From a virus, in IMG/VR virus record IMGVR_UViG_3300045454_000119, positions 1 to 64,000 of that record: a stretch of 64,000 nt of DNA. One strand, 5' to 3'. The notes beneath the pieces were generated by a model. That model did no database searches. It had not been told where the DNA came from and saw only the letters and a program-made list of their open reading frames with translations. Position 1 is the first letter of the stretch; the number at the start of each line of letters is the position of its first letter. A program made the position numbers and the translations under genes. Positions 23,499 to 29,882 of this stretch are shown here, in pieces.

Positions 23499-25739
23499 GT
23501 GACGACGTTCCTCGACCTCTCCCGGCGGCTCGTGCTGGAGCGGGGCATTTCCGTCCACCCGGTCATCCCCGGCGACAAGTGCCCCGGCAGGTACGGCTCC
23601 GGCCGGTGGTGGCCGCTGTCCGTCTCCGAGTACAAGCTGCGGCTCCCGACCGAGGAGGAGCTGGCGCTCTGGGCCTCGTGGCCGGAAGCCGGCCTCGCGG
23701 TCCTGGCCTGTCCGCTCTCCGGGGTCGTCGCCGTCGACTTCGACCACCGCCCGGACCTGCACCGGGCCGTCGCCGCGCTCCTCCCCGAGACGCCGGTCAA
23801 GAAGCGCGGGGAGAAGGGCCTGACGTGGTTCTTCCGCCACTCCGGCGAGGAGAACAAGAAGTGGTCGCTCGGCGGCGAGGTGGTGGTCGAGGTCCTCGCC
23901 AACCACTCCTGTACCGTCCCCCCGAGCGTCCACCCGACCGGGCTGCTCTACGAGTGGGACGGTCCCGGCCTGGCCGACGTCGACAAGGCGGACCTCCCGG
24001 TTCTCCCCGCCGACCTGCCCGACCGCCTGACCCAGTTCTTCGCGGCGTTCGAGCCGAAGCGGAGGGTGCCGGCCCCGGCCATCGAGCGGCCCGCCTACGT
24101 GCCCCGGCCGGACGAGCTGGAGGAGGTCGACCGGGCCCTCGACTGCGTCTCCCCCGACGATTACGAGACCTGGGTGCAGGTCGGGATGGCGATCCGGTCG
24201 AAGTTCCCCGGCGCCGACGGGTTTATGGCCTGGGACCGTTGGAGCCGGCGGTCGCCCAAGTACCACAAGAACCGGCCCGGGGAGATGAATCGGAAGTGGG
24301 GGTCGTTCTCCGGCGAGGGGGTGAACCTCGGGACCGTCTTCCACCTGGCGAGGGAGAACGGCTACCGCCCGCCTGCGCGACAGCCGACAAGTCCGTCACC
24401 CGTCGACCTGTCCGGCTTCCTCGGAGGGGTGAAGGAGAACCAAGCCTCACCCGAGAAGGAAAGACAGGAAGACCCGCCCGCCCCGTCGTTCGCGCTTCCG
24501 GTGGACTTGCTCACCTCGGCCCCGGGGCTGGTCGGGGACGTGGCCGTGTGGCTCACGGTCAACAACTTCTACCACCAGCACGCCTACTCGCTCGCCGCCG
24601 CCCTTTCCTTCGTCGGCGTCCTGAAGGCCCACCGGGTGTGCACCGAGGAAGACGCCCGGACGAACCTGCTGACCGTGGCCGTCGGGCCGTCCACGTCCGG
24701 GAAGAGCTCGCCGCTCAAGCGGCTCATGTCGCTCGCCGCCTCGGCCGGGGTGTTCGACCGGATGAACGGGGAGCCCGCGTCCGAGCAGGCCCTCATCAAG
24801 GGGCTGGTGGACAGCGGCCACAAGGCGCTGGTCCTGTGGGACGAGATGGGCCTGGCCCTGAAGGCGATGTTCTCGACCACCGCCCCGTCCTACAAGGCCG
24901 GCATCGTCCGGACGCTGCTCAAGGTCTACTCGATGGCCGACGAGACGATGCTCGGCTTCCAGTACGCGAACCACGACGGCAAGACCCCGCGGGTGGACCT
25001 GCACCAGCCGTGCCTGTGCCTGTACGGCACGACCACGCCGGAGGGCATCTACGGGGCCTTCTCCTCGGTCGAGGCGATCAACGGGTTCGCCGCCCGGCTG
25101 CTCCTGTTCGAGACGCACGACTACGTCGCCAAGCGGCACAAGGGGACGAAGATCCCGCCGCCCCCGGAACTGCTCGACCGGATCCGGGCGGCGGCCGGGC
25201 TGACCGACCCGGCCCCGGCCGGGAACCTGGCCGGGGTGGGCGTCATCGCCCCGCGAACCGTACCGTACGACGACGACGCCCGGAGGCTGGTCGACCTCGC
25301 CGGGGAGCGGTTCGAGGGGCTCAAGAACCAGGCCATCCGGGGCCGGCGGCGGGCCGACGAGTCGATCTGGGGTCGGGCCTACGAGCACATGGTGAAGGTG
25401 GCCCTGACCGTCGAGGACGGCCCCGCGATCACCGCGGCCAGCGTCCGCTGGGCGTTCGACCTGGTAGAACGGCTCTGCAAAAACATGGTCGTTGCCGCGC
25501 GGGATCAGATCGCGGACAATCAGACCCACGCCGAGGTGAACTCCGTGCTCCGCATCATACGGGACGCGCACCCCGGCTGGCTGTCGCTCAGCGACATCTA
25601 CAAGAAGACCCGCGGGATGCCCCGCCAGAAGAGGACGGACCACCTTGCCCAGCTACTGGAGGAAGGGACGATCGAGTGCGACGAGCAGACGACCGGCGGG
25701 CGGACCAGGAAACTCTACCGGTACCTTAACAGCACTTAA
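23499..25739 (+). CDS. Primase-polymerase fused to DUF3987-type ATPase, 746 aa
   Basis: Residues about 1-190 form a bifunctional DNA primase/polymerase domain (HPVIPGDKCPG..; GVVAVDFDH with metal-binding acidic residues near 80; TWFFRHSG). A PriCT-2-like region follows at about 205-285 (DELEEVDRALDCVSPDDYETWVQVGMAIRSKF...FMAWDRWSRRSPKY). The C-terminal ATPase has Walker A VGPSTSGKSSPLKRL (about 396) and ALVLWDEMG (Walker B), the DUF3987 type of replicative helicase. So one protein offers priming and ATP-driven DNA engagement, as in phage and plasmid replication initiators. Its 3' end runs directly into the iteron region. Confidence 0.92.
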   Translation: MTTFLDLSRRLVLERGISVHPVIPGDKCPGRYGSGRWWPLSVSEYKLRLPTEEELALWASWPEAGLAVLACPLSGVVAVDFDHRPDLHRAVAALLPETPVKKRGEKGLTWFFRHSGEENKKWSLGGEVVVEVLANHSCTVPPSVHPTGLLYEWDGPGLADVDKADLPVLPADLPDRLTQFFAAFEPKRRVPAPAIERPAYVPRPDELEEVDRALDCVSPDDYETWVQVGMAIRSKFPGADGFMAWDRWSRRSPKYHKNRPGEMNRKWGSFSGEGVNLGTVFHLARENGYRPPARQPTSPSPVDLSGFLGGVKENQASPEKERQEDPPAPSFALPVDLLTSAPGLVGDVAVWLTVNNFYHQHAYSLAAALSFVGVLKAHRVCTEEDARTNLLTVAVGPSTSGKSSPLKRLMSLAASAGVFDRMNGEPASEQALIKGLVDSGHKALVLWDEMGLALKAMFSTTAPSYKAGIVRTLLKVYSMADETMLGFQYANHDGKTPRVDLHQPCLCLYGTTTPEGIYGAFSSVEAINGFAARLLLFETHDYVAKRHKGTKIPPPPELLDRIRAAAGLTDPAPAGNLAGVGVIAPRTVPYDDDARRLVDLAGERFEGLKNQAIRGRRRADESIWGRAYEHMVKVALTVEDGPAITAASVRWAFDLVERLCKNMVVAARDQIADNQTHAEVNSVLRIIRDAHPGWLSLSDIYKKTRGMPRQKRTDHLAQLLEEGTIECDEQTTGGRTRKLYRYLNST

Positions 25740-25969
25740 TCGCAGCTTAATCGCCTCGGGGAAAGTTGAGCCGTTCCGCTGACTTGACCCCTTAATCGAC
25801 ATAATCGACATAATCGCAGCCGGGCAGGCCGGGACAAGATTCGTGTCTGAAATGCCCCAGACCATTGCTATTATGTATATTAAGTAGATTATCTATTTAT
25901 TAGATATATAACTACTTCTCTTCACTCAACTTCATCCCGACCCTTAATCGACACGCCCCCTGCGATTAA
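25736..25969. other. Candidate replication origin: TAATCG iterons around an AT-rich core
   Basis: Seven copies of (T/A)TAATCG(C/A) lie at 25736, 25747, 25792, 25801, 25810, 25944 and, inverted, at 25962-25969. Several are spaced 9 or 11 bases, about one helix turn. Between the clusters, 25861-25925 is a strikingly A/T-rich segment (for example TTATGTATATTAAGTAGATT) in otherwise GC-rich DNA, a good unwinding element. The first iteron overlaps the primase stop codon. No gene lies in 25740-26010. An adjacent initiator/primase gene makes an origin the most economical reading. Confidence 0.75.
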
Positions 25970-26010
25970 GGTGCTGTTAAGGTAAGCGCCCCGCCTGATA
26001 CCCTCGGCTC

Positions 26011-26421
26011 ATGACCTGGGCCCGGCTCGCCCCCCTCGACCCCTCCACCCCCGACTACGAGCACCTGGAACAGGTCCGGTTCTTCAACCTGCTGTCCAAC
26101 GTCAACCACCCGGCCGCCCGGCTCGCCTTCGCCGTCCCCAACCAAGCCGTCGCCAAGTTCCGGAGCAAGGCCGCCCGGGTCCGGTTCTGGAAAGAGGGGG
26201 TTCGTGCGGGGGCGCCGGATGTACTCGTGCTCTGGCCGATTGGCGAGCGACACGGTTTGGCGTTGGAATTCAAGCGACCCGGGGAGAACCCACGTCCGGA
26301 GCAAGTCGAGTTCTTGGAGCGGCTCGATGCAGCCGGATACCAAACAGCGGTCGTCTTTTCTGCAAAACAAGCTTTTCAAACACTCCTGGAGTACCTCGAA
26401 GTTGAGGTAAACTGGCGGTGA
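26011..26421 (+). CDS. VRR-NUC domain nuclease, 136 aa
   Basis: Core reads EHLEQVRFFNLL...FAVPNQAV..........WKEGVRAGAPDVLVLWPIGERHGLALEFKRPGENPRPEQVEFLERLDAAGYQTAVVFS. The VPN..., EGVRAG.PD, and (L)EFK elements with the later QVEFLERL.AAGY are the VRR-NUC fold, with Glu, Asp, Glu and Lys as likely metal-binding residues. Such stand-alone phage proteins are structure-specific nucleases (Holliday junction resolvase-like). It is the first gene after the origin. Confidence 0.9.
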   Translation: MTWARLAPLDPSTPDYEHLEQVRFFNLLSNVNHPAARLAFAVPNQAVAKFRSKAARVRFWKEGVRAGAPDVLVLWPIGERHGLALEFKRPGENPRPEQVEFLERLDAAGYQTAVVFSAKQAFQTLLEYLEVEVNWR

Positions 26422-27099
26422 ATGAAGCGGAGCATTCGACTCAAGCCCTCAACGGTACTTTACTGCGGCTACTGCGAGCACTGTAGCAACGGTATGGTCG
26501 TTCGCCGCGAGGCTTTGAAGCGTCGCTTCTGCTCGACGAAGTGTCGATATCTGGCCATGGGCGTTGCTCAGCGAGAGGCGGCAAATCCGAGCTGGAAAGG
26601 GGCGAAGGTCGAACGACGTTGCCGCATCTGCGTCACAAGGTTTTTGGTCTACCGAAGCTCGACGAAGCAGACTTGCTCACGGCGATGCGATTCAGAGCGC
26701 CGTCGAATCACTCAGCTTCGAGAGCGGTCACACCGCTGGAAAGGAGGACGGACCTCGCTGGTAATGACGATTCGGAACTCGGCTCTATACACGGCATGGC
26801 GAAAGACGGTCTTCGGGCGAGATGACCACACTTGCTTTCTCTGCCAGCGACGCGGTGGACGGCTGACCGCGCACCACATCAGCCCCTTTGCCTCGGACTC
26901 TGTTCTCGCCCTCGAGCCCGCTAACGGAATCACTCTCTGTTGGCCGTGTCACAAGGGAATCAAGTCGAGAGAGGGAGAGTACGAGGACCGATTCTACTCC
27001 CACACGACGCAGCTCCGGTGGCTGCACATCTCTTGTGAGCGCTATACGCACATCTCCAACGCTGCTTCTGCCCTCGGCCTGGAAGCCCACTTCTCCTGA
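26422..27099 (+). CDS. HNH homing endonuclease with zinc-finger modules, 225 aa
   Basis: N-terminus has two Cys pairs (CGYCEHC, CSTKC) plus CRIC/CSRRC, and two NUMOD3-like motifs (NPSWKGAK and HRWKGGR) that bind DNA. The HNH nuclease is at about 120-185: WRKTVFGRDDHTCFLCQRRGGRLTAHHISPFA.....LEPANGITLCWPCHKGIK. The gene is distinctly richer in A/T than its neighbours, and abuts the VRR-NUC stop codon directly, both typical of a recently inserted homing nuclease gene. Confidence 0.9.
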   Translation: MKRSIRLKPSTVLYCGYCEHCSNGMVVRREALKRRFCSTKCRYLAMGVAQREAANPSWKGAKVERRCRICVTRFLVYRSSTKQTCSRRCDSERRRITQLRERSHRWKGGRTSLVMTIRNSALYTAWRKTVFGRDDHTCFLCQRRGGRLTAHHISPFASDSVLALEPANGITLCWPCHKGIKSREGEYEDRFYSHTTQLRWLHISCERYTHISNAASALGLEAHFS

Positions 27100-27154
27100 C
27101 GCCCAACCAGAAACCTCGTGCAACGATCCGCGTCATGCCGCATCCTACTCCCCA

Positions 27155-27469
27155 GTGGACCGGAAGCCCCACATCGCCGACCTCGTCCAGTACGACGAGT
27201 TCGGGCCGTGCGACCTGGCGACGCCGGAGAAGCGGCTCATCGGCGCGGTCGTCCTCCGGGCCGTCCTCGACTTCCACTCCGTCGCCAGGTGCGACCGGAA
27301 CGCCCGCCGGTCGGCCCGCATCTTCCTGTTCTCCGACAACCCGAGAAAGAGCCTGCTCCGGGAGTACCTGGCGTTGTTGTTCCAGGATCCGGAGGGGGAA
27401 CTCCGGCGGCTACGGGCCGGGGTCCTCGACGGGTCGATCCGGCCGAAGAAGGTGGCGACGCCGGAGTGA
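27155..27469 (+). CDS. Hypothetical protein, 104 aa
   Basis: The preferred start is GTG at 27155 (VDRKPHIADLVQYDEFG); the upstream in-frame part overlaps the homing nuclease gene and lacks protein character. It continues TPEKRLIGAVVLRAVLDFHSVARCDRNARRSARIFLFSDNPRKSLLREYLALLFQDPEG. The layout (A..VL..A..D.......A..FL.S......R..Y..LL) resembles small phage proteins found near replication genes. It returns to the GC-rich composition of the phage. Function unknown. Confidence 0.7.
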   Translation: MDRKPHIADLVQYDEFGPCDLATPEKRLIGAVVLRAVLDFHSVARCDRNARRSARIFLFSDNPRKSLLREYLALLFQDPEGELRRLRAGVLDGSIRPKKVATPE

Positions 27470-27474
27470 AGTTG

Positions 27475-27504
27475 TTGACTCACGATGTCGGGTCGTGGCA
27501 ACCT
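27475..27504 (+). promoter_or_regulatory. Promoter reading into a gene-poor gap (TTGACTC type)
   Basis: TTGACT (27475-27480), 18-base spacer, CAACCT (27499-27504), start near 27511. It comes just after the stop codon of the 104-residue gene. No confident gene follows for about 450 bases, so it could drive a long leader or a non-coding transcript. Confidence 0.55.
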
Positions 27505-27957
27505 GCGGACGGGTCACAACGGTGCCCGGCGCGGGTGAGGTAAAGCCCGCATGCCGAAGCCCCGGAGGCAGGCCCGGGTGCCGCTGGGACCCGTGCACGT
27601 CGGGGGTGGAGGAACTTGACAACGCGGTGCGATCCGTATGAACCTGCGCAAATCGCATGGAGGGCACACAAATCCTCCGTGTTACCGAAAGACCGTGACC
27701 TCTCCGTGCCGCCAAGCTGGGAAGGGGTCGCGGTCTTCGCCTTTTCAGGTGCTCTGACCGGGTCGAGGCGGGGCGCCCGAGCCTCTCCTGTACGGCACTG
27801 AATTCGGGACGCAAGCCCCCGAAGCGCAGGGTAGCCGACACCGAGCCCGGCCTTCATCTTCCTCAACGGCACGCACACCGCACGGCGGGGCGGCCGCCTT
27901 CTTGCCCATCTTCCCCCGTGACAAGCCGAGTCAACACGTGCCATCCTGGTACCCAGG
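27505..27957. other. Gene-poor stretch, possible leader or non-coding RNA
   Basis: About 450 bases without a confident gene on either strand. On the + strand a 22-codon frame (27551-27619, MPKPRRQARV...) has a GAGGT site but no other support. A second promoter-like pair (TTGACA 27616-27621, 15 bases, TATGAA 27637-27642) is possible. A TTGACTC on the opposite strand (27934-27928) lacks a matching -10 element. Several G/C stems (e.g. GCGGG TGAGGTAAAG CCCGC) are present. Confidence 0.4.
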
Positions 27958-27960
27958 ATG
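27942..27960 (+). promoter_or_regulatory. Palindrome overlapping a start codon (translational or transcriptional operator)
   Basis: CATCCTGG (27942-27949) and CCAGGATG (27953-27960) are perfect inverted arms around TAC, and the right arm ends in the ATG of the gene at 27958. No clear ribosome site is present, so the palindrome could be an operator or an RNA hairpin that holds the start codon. Confidence 0.5.
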
Positions 27961-28302
27961 CGACTGAGGATCGTGAGCGACGGATCGGCGGACGGGACTC
28001 GGGTCGTGGACGAGGACGGCCGCACCCTGGAGGGTGTGGCCGCCGTTACCTGGCAGGTGAACCAGGACCGCACCGTCACCGCCACCCTCGTGCTGCGGGA
28101 GGTGGCCGTCGACATCGCGGCGGAATACACGCCCAAGACCACGGTCGTCACCTGCCCGATCTGTGACGCCCGGTACGAGGTGCCGAGCCGGGACCTGGCC
28201 CGGAAGGCCGACGTGGTCGGGACGAACGCCCGGTGGAGGTGTGGCACCTGCGGGAAGGGGAGCTTCGCCGAGGACTGGTTTTCGACCGAAGGGATGAACT
28301 GA
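27958..28302 (+). CDS. Zinc-ribbon protein with a duplicated phage N-terminal domain, 114 aa
   Basis: MRLRIVSDGSADGTRVVDEDGRTLEGVAAVTWQVNQDRTVTATLVLREVAVDIAAE (1-56) is a small beta domain shared with the next gene. Residues 60-100 carry CPICDARYEVPSRD....ARWRCGTCGKGSF, a two-CxxC zinc ribbon. Proteins starting LRIVSDG...GT.V...G..L..V..V.W occur in phages near the terminase genes. First of the late-region leader genes. Confidence 0.8.
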   Translation: MRLRIVSDGSADGTRVVDEDGRTLEGVAAVTWQVNQDRTVTATLVLREVAVDIAAEYTPKTTVVTCPICDARYEVPSRDLARKADVVGTNARWRCGTCGKGSFAEDWFSTEGMN

Positions 28303-28339
28303 GCATCACCCGCAAAGGGAATGCACCACGTAGAGGAAC

Positions 28340-28705
28340 ATGAAGCTGAAGGTCGTGAGCGATGGAACCCCGATGGGGACGCGGGTTGAGGACGAGCACG
28401 GGAACGTCGTCGAGAACGTCGTCAACGTCCTCTGGTCGTGCAACGCCGATGACGGTCACGCCGACGTGAGCATCAACCTGGTACGGCTGCCGGTCGAGGT
28501 GGTTGGCCAGGTGGCCCACGTCACGGCTGATGCACCTGGGTGGCTGCTTGCGGAGGCTCTCGACGGGATGTCAGACGAGGAGTTGGCCGAAGTGCAGAAG
28601 GCGGTCCAGTCGGCCCGCGTGCAGCGTCAAATCAAGCGACAAATCGAGGTGACCACAATGGAGCAAGCCGCGAATGGGGAGCGGGAGTTTGTGGATGCCG
28701 AGTAG
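28340..28705 (+). CDS. Paralogue of the preceding N-terminal domain with helical tail, 121 aa
   Basis: MKLKVVSDGTPMGTRVEDEHGNVVENVVNVLWSCNADDGHADVSINLVRLPVEVVGQ aligns over about 55 residues with the preceding protein, then diverges into a helical, charged tail (SDEELAEVQKAVQSARVQRQIKRQIEVTTMEQAANGE). The zinc ribbon of the partner is absent. A tandem duplication followed by domain replacement explains both. The last codons overlap the HNH start. Confidence 0.78.
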   Translation: MKLKVVSDGTPMGTRVEDEHGNVVENVVNVLWSCNADDGHADVSINLVRLPVEVVGQVAHVTADAPGWLLAEALDGMSDEELAEVQKAVQSARVQRQIKRQIEVTTMEQAANGEREFVDAE

Positions 28706-29075
28706 AGCCCCCCGCCCCTGCACCCACCCCGGCTGCCCCGAACTCGTCACCCTCGGCTCCCGGTGCCAACAGCACCAGCGGGAGCAGTTCAAGCAGAAGA
28801 CCGCCGTGGCCATGACCGACGAGCGGAAGCGGGAGGACAAGCGGTTCTACGACTCCGCCCTGTGGCAGAAGGTCCGGGCCCAGGTGCTCATGAAGGAGCC
28901 GTACTGTCGGGAGTGCAGGAGGAGTGGCAGAGTGGAGTTGGCGACGATGGTAGATCACATCGACCGGATCCAGGCCGGGGGCTCGAGGGTCGCGGCATCG
29001 AACCTTCAGCCGCTCTGCGAATACCACCATGCCGTTAAACGACAGAAGGAGTCGAGGGAGGCGAAGGTCGGGTGA
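28695..29075 (+). CDS. HNH endonuclease of the packaging module, 126 aa
   Basis: Starts MPSRAPRPCTHPGCPELVTLGSRCQQHQ (zinc-binding Cys/His), then DKRFYDSALWQKVRAQVLMKEPYCRECRRSGRVELATMVDHIDRIQAGGSRVAASNLQPLCEYHHAVKRQKE, the HNH fold with MVDHI, N and H. This small HNH next to TerS/TerL is standard in HK97-type phages with cohesive ends, where it works with the terminase in DNA cleavage during packaging. The start overlaps the preceding stop by about ten bases. Confidence 0.92.
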   Translation: MPSRAPRPCTHPGCPELVTLGSRCQQHQREQFKQKTAVAMTDERKREDKRFYDSALWQKVRAQVLMKEPYCRECRRSGRVELATMVDHIDRIQAGGSRVAASNLQPLCEYHHAVKRQKESREAKVG

Positions 29076-29248
29076 GGCGGTTCGATCTGACTTGGGACAA
29101 GGACTACGGCTCAGGCAAGCGGACGGGATGGACCGTGACGCTCGACGGCGTCCACCTCGTGCAGCTCGAACCCTGGTTGGTGGTCGCCCTGCTTCGTGCT
29201 GTGCGAACATGGTTTAGATGGAAGCGGTCGGGATGGGACGGCGTATGA
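29072..29248 (+). CDS. Small hypothetical protein, 58 aa
   Basis: GTG start overlapping the HNH stop codon. VRRFDLTWDKDYGSGKRTGWTVTLDGVHLVQLEPWLVVALLRAVRTWFRWKRSGWDGV has a beta-like first half and a hydrophobic, aromatic helix in the second (LEPWLVVALLRAVRTWF). The direct coupling and clean protein-like composition support a gene; function unknown. Confidence 0.55.
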   Translation: MRRFDLTWDKDYGSGKRTGWTVTLDGVHLVQLEPWLVVALLRAVRTWFRWKRSGWDGV

Positions 29249-29301
29249 CGGGCGTCCTGGGAACCGACACCGACATGTCCAAAGAAACGACAGTTGGGGG
29301 A

Positions 29302-29327
29302 GGGGGTGTCCAGAACCTGACACCCCC
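29302..29327 (+). other. Inverted repeat upstream of terS (terminator or cos/packaging-site candidate)
   Basis: GGGGGTGTC (29302-29310) and GACACCCCC (29319-29327) are exact inverted arms around an eight-base loop, in a 160-base non-coding gap between the HNH leader genes and terS. HK97-like phages often carry the packaging (cos) site just ahead of the small terminase gene. A hairpin without a U-run could also be an attenuator. Confidence 0.5.
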
Positions 29328-29407
29328 CGGCCTCCGATCCCCCCGAAGGTCATTTGCGCGCGGCCGCAGGTAACCGGGCAAGGGGTTTTACGAACCGAGT
29401 TTGAGTC

Positions 29408-29881
29408 ATGGGACGCAGAGGGCCGGCGCCACAGCCGACGAAACTGAAGATGCTCCGGGGCAACCCGGGCAAGCGGCCGCTGAACGCGGCCGAGCCGCAG
29501 CCGGACCCGACCCCGCCGGCCTGCCCGGAGTGGCTCGACGACATCGCGAAGGAGCGGTGGCACGACCTCGCCCCCGAGTTGACCCGCCTCGGGCTGCTTA
29601 CCTCCGTTGACGGGGACGCGTTGGCCGCCTACTGCCAGGCGTACGCGGAGCTGAAGATCGCGACCGAGACGCTCCGGACCGAGGACCGGTTCTTCACCAC
29701 CGACAAGGGGTACATGGTCCCGCACCCGGCCGTCGCCATGCAGCGGACGGCGCTGGAGGCGGTCAAGAAGTTCTCCGCCCTGTTCGGCCTCGACCCGTCG
29801 TCCCGGTCCCGGCTCGCCACGCCCGGCGAGAAGCCGGCGGCCGACCCGTTCGACAAGTTCCTGACGAAAAAGCCGGCGTGA
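29408..29881 (+). CDS. terS: P27-family terminase small subunit, 157 aa
   Basis: MGRRGPAPQPTKLKMLRGNPGKRPLN is the classical opening of P27-family small terminases (GRRGPxPxPTxLKxLxGNPGKRPLN). The helical middle (PEWLDDIAKERWHDLAPELTRLGLLTSVDGDALAAYCQAYAELKIATETL) and the C-terminal KFSALFGLDPSSRSRL motif follow as in the family. It recognises the packaging site and loads the large subunit. The end overlaps the TerL start region by about one base. Confidence 0.96.
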   Translation: MGRRGPAPQPTKLKMLRGNPGKRPLNAAEPQPDPTPPACPEWLDDIAKERWHDLAPELTRLGLLTSVDGDALAAYCQAYAELKIATETLRTEDRFFTTDKGYMVPHPAVAMQRTALEAVKKFSALFGLDPSSRSRLATPGEKPAADPFDKFLTKKPA

Positions 29882-29882
29882 T

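Noticed and set aside
27480-28247. Leftward 255-codon frame across the gene-poor gap
   Set aside because: Overlaps the zinc-ribbon gene 27958-28302 in antisense and shows Arg/Ser/Pro shadow composition; kept only as gene-poor DNA.
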